Of a stretch of DNA of 64,000 nt, positions 44,647-55,411 are shown one piece after another (position 1 is the stretch's first letter; every line of letters begins with the position of its first letter). Position numbers and translations under genes: made by a program. This DNA is from Anaerocolumna sp047777345 (GTDB lineage: Bacteria; Bacillota; Clostridia; Lachnospirales; Lachnospiraceae), in contig JBKEEJ010000005.1 in assembly GCA_047777345.1 (NCBI GenBank), positions 1-64,000 on the forward strand. Direction: 5' to 3'. The notes under the pieces were generated by a model. That model was not told the DNA's origin, ran no database searches, and worked only from the letters and a program-made list of their open reading frames with translations.

Positions 44647-47600
44647 TTGATAAGACTTGGGAAAAGGAGACTACTAAGTTTATTCATGGCAGTATGTATG
44701 GTATTTACCTTGCTGCCCATGAACAACATGAGGGCTATGGCAGATGAGTCCTGGACTGAAGGACTGCAGGCAGATGAAGCCGGAACAGAAGGATATAATG
44801 AAGGTGGTGATGAAGCAAAAACCGCAAGCGGACCGGCCATTACCATGATCACAGATGGAGCTGTGGAATATTATGATTTATGGGTTGGAGGAATACAGGT
44901 TACAAGTGAAAATAAAGACAATATTACCGGTTCGGGAATTGAAAAGGGTACAGTCACTTATGATCCCGATAATTGTATCATTACACTTAATGGCGCAACC
45001 ATAAAAGGTTCAAAATCCGATGAAATTAGCGGTACTATTTATAAATACGGCATATGGTTTTGGGGTTACTTAAAAATAAACCTGATGGGCAGCAATGAAA
45101 TAATAGATGAAAGTGGAAGTAATACAATCAGTTATGGCATCTATACAACACACACACTGACCATAACAGGCTCAGGCAGCCTTAATGTTAGTGTCAGTAC
45201 CACAGGCAGTACAAGTTTATGCTATGGAATAAAAGGCACAACCGGTACCATAATAGATGGCGGAAATATTAATGTTTCTGTTCAATCTGACGGAGACGCG
45301 ACTGGTATATGTGGAGACAATGTGACAATATCCGGTGGAATTGTTACGTCAAATGCAACCACTGCATCTAGTGAAGTTGATTTTGTTAACGCCATATATG
45401 CAGAAAAGAATATTAACATAAGCGGAGGTACCGTTATTGCAACCGGAACAAAAATGAACGGTTCTTACCCGGCGGCTTATGGCTTTGGAGGAGCAAACGT
45501 TAATATTACAGGCGGAACTGTTACCGCCAAAGCATACGGATACAACGGAAATAGTGATATTGCGGCTGTAAATGCAAAATTTACGTTTTCTAACGGTTCA
45601 GTCAAAGCCGGTACTGATTCAGATGGGTCAGTGCTAAATGACTATGATAATTCGAAATTGTCAAAATACAGGTATTTAAGCTATGAAATAAGTCCTGAAG
45701 CCGCCAGTGTGAATGAGGCTAAAAGAGTAATTGAGGGCGGAATATATACCATGGCTCAGGAAGATGCGGTACCTCGGAAAGTGTTAGGGAAGGACTGGCG
45801 AGGCACATAAATGGTCTGTCCGCAATGAGAGAAACAGGAATAGCTGTAACGGCAGATGACATTACAATAAATTACTATACTTCTGCCATAGCAGGGACAA
45901 GCGACAGTCCGGCAGGAAAAGACGGAAGCTTTATCTTCACCGTAAGCTTAAGCAATGAAGGGGCAACGGCAACCACAGCATTCATAAGAGGAACAATCAT
46001 CGCAACAGCCTATGCAGGGTTAACGGATGATCAGGCAGTGGCAGACGCAAAAGAAATCATAGAGAGAGCAACCTATACCATGATACAGTCTGTTGCCAAT
46101 ACTGTGGAAAGTGCCAGGAGAGAGCTGGCAGAACAGATAAATGGCCTTTCAGGAATGGATGAAACAGAAATAATTGTAACGGAAAAGGATATCACAATAG
46201 AATCCTTTACACCCGCCGAAGAGGGAACCAGTACCAATCTGGCAGGAATAGACGGAATATTCACTTTCACCGTAAAATTAAACAAGGGAAGAGAGACGGC
46301 AACCACGGAAAGTATAGAAGTAACAATTACCGCAACAGCCTATACTGGATTAACGGATGAAGAGGCGGTTGCGGCGGCTATGGAGATTGTAGTGGGAGGA
46401 ACTGTCGCCGCAGATTACGATGCGGACCAGGAAGCAAAGACTGCGGCAGTACAAAAATATGTGAATGGCCTGCTGACCGGGGATTTGGCGGAAGTAACGG
46501 CAGTCGTAAGCCATAACGGTAATAATTCATACAAGGTTAAATTCACCAAGGGTTCGGTAAACCGCGAGAAAGAAATTACGATGAACATAGTCACAGGATA
46601 TCAGCTCTGGGTTGGAGGGATACGGGTTACCGAAGAAAATAAAAATAAAATCACCGGTGATGGAATCGATGGCACGGTAACCTACGATCCTGAAAGCAAG
46701 ACCCTTACACTGAAAGATGCAATAATCACGGGAGCAAAATCAGAAGAAGGCAGAAACGAAAAATGCAGCATATGGGCTGATGATATATTAATAATAATTC
46801 TGATTGGCATTAATGAAGTGACTGGTGGAGATGAAAGTGGAATTAAAGACTGCTATGGTATTTATGCTAAAAAAGGTCTGACAATATCAGGTACCGGCAG
46901 ACTGAATATGGATGTAAGCGTAAAAAACCATGCTAGTTCCCGTGGAATATATGGCAACAATGTAACAATTAAAAGCGGAACAGTTAATATTTCTGCTAAT
47001 GGCGTTAATGACATTGTGTATGGTATAGATGCAAGTAATGTAACAATAAAAGGTGGAAATGTTACAGTAAAAGCCAAAAATGACTTTATTACTTACGGTA
47101 TTCTTGCCGATTATTATTTGACCGTTGAAGGAGGCACCGTCAATGCCACTGCAACAACATCACACAAAAGTTTTCAAACGCAGGGATTGAGAGCAAGTAG
47201 TATTAGAGTGACAGGTGGAACTGTTACAGCAAGAGCCTACGGTAGTGAGTCAAATAGTAAAATTGGAGCTATATATCCTATGCTTACTTTTTCGAACGGC
47301 AAAGTCAAAGCCAGTACTGATCCCGAAGGGATTCCAGGCGATTATAACCCTTCGGAATGGTCCAGTTACAGGTATATATCATATGAAAGTGATCCCGGAT
47401 TCGAAAAGATAAATGAAGCAAGAGACATAATTGAGAGCGGAAAATATACCATGACTCAGAAGGTCGCCAATACGGAATCTGAAGTTATGGCAGAACTGAT
47501 AAGTCAGATTAATGGTCTGTCTGGAATGAGCAAAACAGGAGCAACTGTAATACCGGGATATATTACAATCGATTCCTTTACTGCTGCCAAGGCAGGGACA

Positions 47601-49325
47601 AGCGCGAATTCGGCAGGAACAGACGGAAGCTTTACTTTCACCGCATATTTAACCAGGGGAGAAATGATGCGTTCCACAGTAGCATTAACAGGAACAATCA
47701 CTGCAATAGCTTATAACGGTTTATCGGATGACCAGGCTGTAGCAGCGGCAAAAAATGCGGTAGTTGGAGGAATTGTAACCGTAAATTACGATGCGGACCA
47801 GTCAACAAAGACCAAAGCAGTCCAAAGCTATGTGAACAGCTTACTTATCGCGGATACTGCGGAAGTAACTGCAGTCGTGAGCCACGAAAATAAAAATACA
47901 TATAAAGTAAATTTTTCCAAGGGCTCGGTAAAAGACGAAAAATACATTACGATTATTGAAGGATATGAACTCTGGGTTGGGGGAGTACAGGTTACCGAAG
48001 AAAATAAAAATAATATCACCGGTGCCGGAATCGATGGCACAGTGATCTATGCTCCAGAAAGCAAGACCCTTACCCTTTATAATGCAACTATTACAGGTAC
48101 AAAATCCGGAGAAGGTAATGACAGAAAAAGCAGATACGGCATTTATGCTAATGATGTCTTAAATATAAATCTGATTGGCAATAATGCAGTGAACGGTGTG
48201 AATATGGATCTTGATAGCTGCACCGGCATCTATACTGAAAGTAATTTGAAAATATCTGGTACAGGCAGCCTGACTGTGAATATTGGTTCCGAAAGTAAAA
48301 TACGTTATGGCTGTGGACTAAAAGGAAGTGATATTTCAATTAAAAGTGGAACGGTTAACGTCTCTGTAAAATCTACTTATACATCAATAGGAATGGATGG
48401 TAAGTATGTAACGATAACAGGAGGAAAAATTACGGCAAACGTTGCAGGTGAAATGGGAAACACTTACGGTATATATGCGAATTATACGATAACTATTGAC
48501 GGGGGCGTAGTCGGTGCCACTTCAACGGCAAAAAGCAATTTCAATTTATTTGCATCGACAGCTTATTGCTTATATGGGAATATCGTTTCTGTCACAGGCG
48601 GAACTGTTACCGCTAAAGCTTACCGCTTGGCGGAAAATGTTAACGCTATAGCTATAGGTGGATATTTCGCTTATTCGAACGGTACAGTAAAAGCCGGTAC
48701 TGATTCCGACGGAGCAGATCAATACGCCTATGATCCTTCTCAATTGTCAACTTACAGGTATATATATTATGTAAATTTTCCGGAAGTCATTACTGTTAAC
48801 GAGGCCAGAAACATAATTGAGGGCGTTACATATACCATGACTCAGGAATTTGCCAATACCAGGGAAAGTGTTAAAGAAGAACTGGCAAGGCAAATAAATG
48901 ATCTGCCCGGAATGTACGAAACAGGCATAACTGTAACAGCGGATAACATAATAATCGGTTCCTTTACCGCTGCCAAAGCCGGAACAAGCGCCAACCCTGA
49001 CGGAACAGAAGGAATATTTACCTTCACCGCAAACTTAAGCAAGGTAGAAGTGACGCGAACCACAGTAAGTATAAAAGGAACAATCACAGCAACAGCCTTT
49101 ACCGGAATCACCGATGTTCAGGCGGTGGCCGCAGCAATGGAAGCGGTAAATGACGGAACGGTTACCGTGAATTTAGGAGCTGACCAGGCAGCAAAGATTG
49201 CGGCGGTACAAGAATATGTAAACGGATTTCTCACCGGGGATGCAGCAGAAGTAACCGCCGTCGTGAGTCATAAAAGTGATAATACATACCATGTGGAGAG
49301 TGTTGTCTTGATTACAAGGCTGTAA
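44647..49325 (+). pseudogene. Large modular beta-rich surface protein, frameshifted and 3'-truncated
   Basis: This secreted protein starts at TTG 44647 behind ACGGAGGGACAAAATA, with signal peptide RRLLSLFMAVCMVFTLLPMN. Three block types alternate. Block A is a right-handed beta-helix-like domain (LWVGGIQVT...NITG...GTVTYDP...TLTL) at about 44875-45690, 46600-47370 and 47960-48770. Block B (NEAR..IE...YTM.Q..ANT...INGLSGM...FTFT) occurs four times. Block C (VNGLLTGD-AEVTAVVSH) occurs three times. The frame slips near 45770 in the first B block; the other frame continues with SESVREGLARHINGLSAM. The protein ends inside the third C block after SDNTYHV, where another A block would be expected. 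No sortase motif or anchor is left. Carbohydrate binding is possible. Confidence 0.75.
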
Positions 49326-49721
49326 TTGGCTGGCCCATGTTTTTGTCAGAAAAATGAATTACCAATAAATATTAATTGTAATGTGAGCTATAAAAATTAT
49401 GACAAATTAAAAGGTCTATTTGAGGATTTGATAAATAATGGAATTAAGTATCCTGTGTACTTTAGTTATGTATTTGAATGTGAAACTACATTAATAAAGC
49501 ATAATAGTAAAGAAGACTTTGAAAAAGATTTTTGGTTTGAAGTACATAAAATGGCTATGGATTATGGATATAGATATCCTCCTTTCTATCGATTGTCATA
49601 TATGACTTGTGGTAGTAGTAAAGTAAATGATTTTAATATAGCACCAAATGGCGATATATATAAATGCTTATCAGGAATAGGTAAAAGTGAATTTTTCCTT
49701 GATAATATTAATAATTATGGA

Positions 49722-49734
49722 ACAGAAAATTATT
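49722..49734 (+). repeat. Left copy of the 13-base IS30 target duplication
   Basis: ACAGAAAATTATT here recurs at 50953-50965 on the far side of the IS30 element. Deleting the element and one repeat restores the radical SAM reading frame. Confidence 0.75.
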
Positions 49735-50952
49735 CCTAAATTGCAATTTCAAATTGAACACCACTGGTAATTAAGTTACCTTGTACTTTGCCAATTGAAT
49801 ACACCTGATCCAGAAACTCTTCAAAAAGTTCCGCCGGTGTTCGGTACCCAAGATGCTTCCGGGGAAGTTCGTTCATCTCATCAGCAAACCACAGGATTTG
49901 TTCTGCAGAATATTTCTCAATGGAAACCCCTTTTGGAACATATCTGCGAAAAATCCTGTTATGTCGTTCATTCTGGGCTCTTTCCCAGGATGAATACGGA
50001 TGTGTAAAGTAGATCCCTACTCCCCATGTTTCAAGTTCAGATAGCCTCTCAAACTCAGTACCGTTATCGGCAGTAATGGTCTTGAATACTTCACTGAATT
50101 TAGCCTCGCCGTATTCTTCTCTAAGGGTTTCCATGGCTGCCATTACGGATTCTGCATCTTTGCCGGGTATTTTTATGGCTATATAATAATCGCTTTTCTT
50201 CTCAACCAACGTTAGTACCACTGATTCATGACCGGCCTTGTGTCCGACAACTGTGTCGATTTCCCAGTGACCGTATTCCTCTTTAGTGGATACTGTTTCC
50301 GGACGTTCATCAATACTTTTTCCAAGAAAACGTTTGCTTTTACGAGGCTGGTTCTTTCTTGGCTTTCTTGACAAGGCTTCCGGAAAATCATGTGGTACCA
50401 GCGGCAGATTTCCGGCCCAAAGTTCATTATAAAGCGTCTTGGTACAAACAATATCCTCAGCAGGAAACAGCTCATGAAGTCTGGCATAACCTACGCAGGC
50501 ATCAAAAGACCAATGATGTTCCTTGACCTGCTTAATAACCCATTTTAGAAACTTTGAGTTCTCATCAAGAGCATGTGGCTTGTGGCATCTTGACCTGTTT
50601 ATTTCGTAGTTCTGTTGGCCACGTTTTGCAGAATACTCAGGATTACGTCCTCTGTCTCCATTACGCTTGCTGGTTCCACGCCGAAGTTCATACATTACGG
50701 TAGAAGCAGAACAATTGATTGCTTCTGCAATCTTACGAAGGGAGTAACCAAGTTTTTTATAAATTTTGATACTGCAACGATCTTCAAATTTTAAGTGCTG
50801 ACCCCTTTCGCGATCGGGGGTAAATGTGGTAGAATAAGTTTGATCCATGGTTGCGATCTCCTTTGTAGGTTTTTGTGTGGTAACTTAATTCTACCAAAGA
50901 ATCCTCCATGGATCTATTTTTTTAGGTGTTCAATTTGATTTTACAATTAACC
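49735..50952 (-). mobile_element. IS30-family insertion sequence (1218 bp)
   Basis: Inverted ends share CAAATTGAACACC at 49750-49762 and its complement at 50925-50937. The outer 15 bases match less well. A 13-base direct repeat flanks the element (49722-49734 and 50953-50965), which is long for this family; boundaries giving a shorter TAA repeat are also possible. One transposase fills it. Confidence 0.8.
49736..50848 (-). CDS. IS30-family transposase
   Basis: This 370-residue transposase starts at 50848 behind GGAGATCGCAACC. The N-terminal HTH is LKFEDRCSIKIYKKLGYSLRKIAEAINCSASTV (given as its span, about residues 19-51). The DDE catalytic residues are visible: Asp in YGHWEIDTVVG, Asp in TITADNGTEF and Glu in ERAQNERHN. 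The stop codon lies within the left end of the element. The frame is intact, so this copy may be active. It splits the SPASM domain gene. Confidence 0.93.
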   Translation of the reverse strand: MDQTYSTTFTPDRERGQHLKFEDRCSIKIYKKLGYSLRKIAEAINCSASTVMYELRRGTSKRNGDRGRNPEYSAKRGQQNYEINRSRCHKPHALDENSKFLKWVIKQVKEHHWSFDACVGYARLHELFPAEDIVCTKTLYNELWAGNLPLVPHDFPEALSRKPRKNQPRKSKRFLGKSIDERPETVSTKEEYGHWEIDTVVGHKAGHESVVLTLVEKKSDYYIAIKIPGKDAESVMAAMETLREEYGEAKFSEVFKTITADNGTEFERLSELETWGVGIYFTHPYSSWERAQNERHNRIFRRYVPKGVSIEKYSAEQILWFADEMNELPRKHLGYRTPAELFEEFLDQVYSIGKVQGNLITSGVQFEIAI

Positions 50953-50965
50953 ACAGAAAATTATT
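50953..50965 (+). repeat. Right copy of the 13-base IS30 target duplication
   Basis: ACAGAAAATTATT repeats the sequence at 49722-49734. Confidence 0.75.
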
Positions 50966-51170
50966 ATAGAAAACTATCACAATTTGTTGAATATAAAAAT
51001 ATGAAGCAAAGATGTTATGATTGCAAATTTGAAATAATCTGTGGTGGCTGGTGCAGATATAAGAAAATGATATATGGGGACTATTGCCCATATAATGAAC
51101 TTGAAAATGTTGATATGAAAATACTTAAATATTCTAATGTATTTAGTAATAATATTGGAGGCTAATATAA

Positions 51171-52091
51171 GTGTACGAGATTGTTAATATTAAGAAAAAT
51201 TATGTTTTAGACGGAATAAGTTTTCAAGTAAAAAAAGGCGAAATCATTGGTATTCTTGGTGAAAATGGTGCCGGAAAGACTACATTAATTAAATCGATGC
51301 TTAAGCTTCTTACAATAAATGAAGGCACTATTCTATTTGAAGGTATGGATATTAAAAATATCCCAAATAGTAAATATTATAGAAGAGTTGCTTCAGTGCT
51401 GGAAGGAAATTGTAATATATATTGGTATTTGTCAGGATACGAGAATATTTTGTACTTTGGTAAACTGAAAAAAATGAAAACAGCAGACATCAGGAAGAAA
51501 GCAGATAACTTGCTTAAATTATTTTATTTATATGACCATAAAGATAAACAGGTTGGGGAATATTCCAGAGGAATGCAACAGAAACTTTCTATTATTTTAT
51601 CTTTATTAAATGATCCCGATGTGCTTTTTCTTGATGAACCTACCCTTGGTTTAGATATTAAAACAAAAAAAGATGTTATGAATACTTTAAATGCATTATC
51701 TCATGATAAAGGTGTAACCATATTTATAACATCTCACCAGTTAGATGTTATTGATGAATTATCGGACAGACTAATTCTTCTTGATAAGGGGAAAATCGTA
51801 TTTGAAGGAAAACCAAGTACTTTTAAAGAAAAATATAGTAATGATAAATATAGAATATCAATAAATGCCAATAAAGTTGACAGTTACTTATCCAAATATT
51901 CGTATGAATTAAAAGATAATGTAGTGAATATTAGCCTTGATAAATGTACATATGAACAAGCCATTCAAATTTTTTCTGAGTTACATAACAGGGGTTATAA
52001 AGTAATCTCATATCAAAAAGATACATATGACTTAGAAGATATTATGTTAAACTTTTTTACTAAGGATGCGAAAGGGGAAAGAAAATGTTAG
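51171..52091 (+). CDS. ABC transporter ATPase of a peptide exporter
   Basis: This 306-residue ATPase starts at GTG 51171 behind TTGGAGGCTAATATAA. It has Walker A GENGAGKTTL at about residue 31, signature YSRGMQQKL, Walker B VLFLDEPT and H-loop FITSHQ. The C-terminal 90 residues are a regulatory extension with alternating strands (RISINANKVDSYLSKY), as in drug and lantibiotic exporters of the ABC-2 type. Its stop overlaps the permease start by seven bases. It follows the SPASM gene by five bases, so it would export the peptide that the enzyme modified, or protect the host from it. Confidence 0.9.
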   Translation: MYEIVNIKKNYVLDGISFQVKKGEIIGILGENGAGKTTLIKSMLKLLTINEGTILFEGMDIKNIPNSKYYRRVASVLEGNCNIYWYLSGYENILYFGKLKKMKTADIRKKADNLLKLFYLYDHKDKQVGEYSRGMQQKLSIILSLLNDPDVLFLDEPTLGLDIKTKKDVMNTLNALSHDKGVTIFITSHQLDVIDELSDRLILLDKGKIVFEGKPSTFKEKYSNDKYRISINANKVDSYLSKYSYELKDNVVNISLDKCTYEQAIQIFSELHNRGYKVISYQKDTYDLEDIMLNFFTKDAKGERKC

Positions 52092-52843
52092 TTGGTTTAG
52101 TCAAGGCAGAATTGCGAAAGTATTTATTGGAAATAAAAAATTATTATCCTGATCAAATAGTAGACCTTATTATAAAATATATTCTTTTTATTGTTTTCTT
52201 TTTTGGATTTTATAAGAATGGTAGTAATTCAGGTGATTTTTATATTGGATATCTTTATTGGATGATTGCGTCCTATATTATATCGGAGGCTTCTGTCAGT
52301 ATTTCATTTGAAAAACAAGTGGGTACTATTGAACAGTTGCTTCTTCAGCCTGTTCCAATAGGAATTATATTGGTAATCAGGACTTTGGTTTTATTTACAA
52401 TATCTATTATAAAATTTGTAATTTTATTATTGATTATAATGCTAACAACCAACATATCTATTTACGTTAATTTACCATTAATATTGATCGGATTAATATC
52501 AATTATTGGCTTTTTGGGGATTGGGCTAGCTCTATCCGGTATAACAATGATGTATACCAAGACAGCCTCTTTTGAATCAGTAATTTCCTATCTATTACTA
52601 CTTCTTTCAGGGACAGTTATATCCTATTCGGCTATGCCAAAAGTTGTGATGTGTGTCATAGAGTATATTCCCTTTATTTTGGAAATTAATTTATCACAAT
52701 GTATAATAAACGGTGCAAAGGTAAATATATTAAGTATGATAATTTTATTATTATCAAATTTTATAATGTTTTTTATCGGATATTTTATTTTTGAATTTTT
52801 TTATAATAAGGTAAAAAAAATTGGAATAGTAAATAAATATTAA
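52085..52843 (+). CDS. ABC-2 type permease of a peptide exporter
   Basis: This 252-residue protein starts at ATG 52085 behind AAAGGGGAAAGAAA, overlapping the ATPase gene. Six membrane helices are apparent: about residues 27-43, 56-72, 93-120, 130-150, 158-180 and 215-240. An early FEKQVGTIEQLLLQPVP segment matches the coupling region of ABC-2 permeases. It forms the channel for the ATPase upstream. Codon use is more AT-rich than in the core genes, in line with acquired DNA. Confidence 0.87.
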   Translation: MLVGLVKAELRKYLLEIKNYYPDQIVDLIIKYILFIVFFFGFYKNGSNSGDFYIGYLYWMIASYIISEASVSISFEKQVGTIEQLLLQPVPIGIILVIRTLVLFTISIIKFVILLLIIMLTTNISIYVNLPLILIGLISIIGFLGIGLALSGITMMYTKTASFESVISYLLLLLSGTVISYSAMPKVVMCVIEYIPFILEINLSQCIINGAKVNILSMIILLLSNFIMFFIGYFIFEFFYNKVKKIGIVNKY

Positions 52844-52849
52844 TGTTTT

Positions 52850-52892
52850 ATATAATTGGGGCGGAATATTAGTAATCCCGCTCCAATTATAT
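52850..52892 (+). terminator. Stem-loop after the exporter operon
   Basis: TATAATTGG-GCGG (52850-52864) pairs with CCGC-CCAATTATA (52878-52891), a long stem with small bulges. No T run follows, so it may be a factor-independent stop or only an mRNA end structure. Confidence 0.5.
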
Positions 52893-52979
52893 GTAAAGTT
52901 CAAACTGCCCGCCTTGGATTGTCAGCATTTTTATGCCATACTCTAAAAGCTACGAAAAATAGTAGTTTTTGTCAATTCT

Positions 52980-53793
52980 TCTGCTCTCAACAGGGTTGAG
53001 CAGGAATTTAAACGTAATGGTGTGAACATATCCAGGCAGACAATGTCCAACTGGATTATAAAGAGCGCTGAAAAATATTTTGCACCTTTTGTGGAACGCA
53101 TGAAGCAGGAATTATTAAAGCTTTCTGTCACACAATCAGATGAGACATCAACCCAGGTGATTCAGGACAGTGACCATCCCAATAGTAGGAATTACATGTG
53201 GGTACACCGTTCCGGAGAATTGTACAGGGACCGGTCAATCGTGATATATGAGTATCAGAAAGGTCGCGACCACCAGATACCTCTGGAGTTCTACAAGGAT
53301 TACAAAGGAATCCTTGTAACGGATAGCCTTGGGCAGTACCATTTGGTAGATAAAAAGCTTTCAAATGTAACAAATGCGAACTGCTTAGCACATGCAAGGC
53401 GGGATTTTGCCGATGCGGTAAAGGTTGCGGATAAAAAAGTACCAGAGGCAGTGAAGCAATCCGTTGCATACCAGGCTTTGCAAAAAATCGCAAAATTCTA
53501 TAATGCTGACACAGAACTGTGACACAGAACTGAAAGGGCTCTCGTCAGAGGAACGTCTTCAAAAACGGAAGGAAGTAATCAGACCGTTGGTTGAGGAATT
53601 CTTTGCATGGGTAAAACAGCAACAGGCTGAATGCGTTGTTCAGCCACAAAGCAAAACCGGTAAGGGTTTACAGTATTGCGTAAATCAGGAAAAGTACAGT
53701 GACGAAAAAGGGAATATAGATCTTGCTAAACTGGATTACCTGATGCCATGGTCAGAAAGTCTTCCGGAAGAATGCAGGGAACCTACTTTATGA
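52980..53793 (+). pseudogene. IS66-family transposase (TnpC) remnant
   Basis: Two overlapping frames together spell pieces of an IS66 transposase. The first (to 53522) has VEQEFKRNGVNISRQTMSNWI, SDETSTQVIQD, NYMWVHRSG and NCLAHARRDFADA. A slip near 53515 leads to the second frame with LVEEFFAWVKQQQ and KLDYLMPWSESLPEECR, the typical C-terminal end. The N-terminal third and an internal catalytic block before SDEKGNID are missing. It cannot be active. It lies between the exporter and the lipoprotein and marks a site of past insertions. Confidence 0.82.
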
Positions 53794-54211
53794 TGGTACT
53801 TATGGTTTACCGTTTACATGATTGTGGCTGTATATAAGCCTTCGGAATGGTTTGTATATAAAGAGGCAAAGGACAAACTTCCAAGACAGATATTGTTCTT
53901 ACACCGAAAACAGAGAATAGATTATTCTTCGTGGATGCAAGATACGAACAGGGACTTCCGTATGATGAAAATGAAGAATTCTACATCAGAAAGTCGATTG
54001 CAGGGCTGAAGTTAAATCAATCTGCCACAATCCCATTACATATCTGAACCCACAGAAGTGAGATATAATTCATATTTTTCTTTGAGAGTGCTTGCGTATG
54101 TAACATAAGGGCATAATTAGAATAGAAATAGATAGATTAGTTCTTAAAACGGTTGTTTATTTTATAATTTTAAAAAACAGGATTAGGCATTATATAGAAG
54201 GAGAAACTTGA
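53794..54211 (+). other. Gap after IS66 remnant
   Basis: No convincing gene is seen. A frame around 53890-54045 reads DIVLTPKTENRLFFVDARYE and then GLPYDENEEFYIRKSIAGL, which looks protein-like but has no start and no recognised family. It may be a further fragment. The last 50 bases hold the promoter region and AGGAGA site of the lipoprotein gene. Confidence 0.4.
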
Positions 54212-54907
54212 ATGAATATAAAAAAACTTGCCTCAATAATATGCGGGTCTATTATCTTGGGGACTGCTTTTCTTTTTTGTGGTTGTGGTTCGCAGAGTAC
54301 GGTAAATCGGAATGACGACATTGAAAATATCGAGCCTGAGATAATATCAGATGAAGCTGACAAGCCGGAAGCGACGGATAATATTGCGCCGGAACATGTG
54401 TATTCACATGATGAATTGTTGGCTGCTATAAATGATTATACTGATGCTCAAAGCAAAATTGAGCCATTGTTTTATGATTTTAATGGCGATGGAAAGGAAG
54501 AAGTGATATGCGAATTTGGCAGAACTATTACTGAGGATGGAAACGATTTTTATCAGCAATATTTCATATATACAGATGGAGAACACACATATGAGTTTGG
54601 AGACCTTGCCGAGAGTGTTTATTATAGTTCGGAATATAACCTGATATCGGTGGATAACGGCTATCATTTTGCCGTTACTACAGGATGGCGTGGTTCTGTC
54701 CTTGGAGGTTATTATAGCAGTAGTGCTATTTATGAATTAACTTCAGAGGGAGTAAATGAATGCTTTTTGAAATGGTTTTGCAAATTGAAAGAACCAGGAA
54801 ATTCCAGTATAAAAATTGATTATTACGAAGAGGCTGTGGCTGGTGGTGAAGTGGTTATGAGTGATGTCTTATATTGGAATGGAAAGGAATATTCAACATA
54901 TAAATAA
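54212..54907 (+). CDS. Secreted lipoprotein of unknown function
   Basis: This 231-residue protein starts at ATG 54212 behind AGAAGGAGAAACTTGA. It has a lipoprotein signal peptide with lipobox LFCGC, so Cys25 would be lipidated. A low-complexity acidic linker follows (residues 30-65). A domain with FYDFNGDGKEEVICEF at about residues 88-103 resembles the calcium-binding DxNGDG loops of FG-GAP/VCBS repeats. The rest is beta-rich (GYYSSSAIYEL). I know no function. It is a single gene with no clear operon partners. Confidence 0.75.
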   Translation: MNIKKLASIICGSIILGTAFLFCGCGSQSTVNRNDDIENIEPEIISDEADKPEATDNIAPEHVYSHDELLAAINDYTDAQSKIEPLFYDFNGDGKEEVICEFGRTITEDGNDFYQQYFIYTDGEHTYEFGDLAESVYYSSEYNLISVDNGYHFAVTTGWRGSVLGGYYSSSAIYELTSEGVNECFLKWFCKLKEPGNSSIKIDYYEEAVAGGEVVMSDVLYWNGKEYSTYK

Positions 54908-55411
54908 AAAAGGAATTCTGAGGATGAAAAAGTAAATTCCAATTTTACTGTGAAACACTATATATCATTTTTCCTAATCATAGCCGAGAATGTAAAAATT
55001 TCTGTATCTGAAGTTAGGGTCTGATAATCAATACCGTAACTTCTGGTAAGATTCAAATATGTATTTTTAATGTCGAATTATGTTCTTACCTTTAGTTTAT
55101 TCATTTTATAGTTAATTATTGGTATACTTAAAAAGAAGCGAAAAACCTCGTTGACATGTTTTCTCAAACAGAAGCTATAAAAAATATCCGTAGAATCAAC
55201 TCCATCAACGCAAGCCACGTGGAGACGGTTGTTCTTCTGTCTCACAAAAGCGTCTGATGATTATATTAGTGTAACAAAAGTCAAAGCCTTCTAAATATGA
55301 CGCCCAGAATAAGTTTCACAAGGTGGAAAGGTTCAATGGGATGTTAATATGCGTTGCTTGTGGCAACGGCTGATGGAGGGCTAAAATGATTACGAAAGGA
55401 GGTTTTTGCTA
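54908..55411 (+). other. Gap with a methyltransferase remnant
   Basis: The only coding signal is the tail fragment at 55147-55294, annotated separately. The last 30 bases include the ribosome binding site GAAAGGAGG of the XRE regulator. Otherwise AT-rich with no gene. Confidence 0.5.
55147..55294 (+). pseudogene. C-terminal remnant of an RlmD/RumA-like RNA methyltransferase
   Basis: The frame reads LVDMFSQTEAI, then RRINSINASHVETVVLLSHK, and after a one-base slip SDDYISVTKV. This matches the extreme end of RlmD-type uracil methyltransferases (VDMFPQT...HVETVVLLS). Nothing upstream belongs to the gene. A second tail with HVETV lies at 56882-56938. Confidence 0.5.

Larger units (their letters stand above)
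49326..51165 (+). pseudogene. Radical SAM peptide maturase, SPASM half only, split by IS30
   Basis: The left part (49326-49734) and right part (50966-51165) join in frame once the IS30 element and one copy of its 13-base target repeat are removed, reading NYGTENYYRKLSQFVEY. The joined 203 residues hold a full seven-cysteine SPASM pattern: CX13GX4C (TCGSSKV to YKC), then CX2C, CX5C, CX3C and CX10C (RCYDCKFEIICGGWC to YCPYN). SPASM domains bind extra iron-sulfur clusters in enzymes that modify ribosomal peptides. The radical SAM half with CX3CX2C is missing, because the gene starts abruptly after the surface protein. An ABC exporter follows five bases on, supporting a peptide-maturation locus. 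Confidence 0.78.

Noticed and set aside
49736..49739. A simple TAA target duplication for the IS30 element (element 49740-50947)
   Set aside because: This is possible, but it does not restore the reading frame of the split gene. The 13-base repeat does, so I prefer it.
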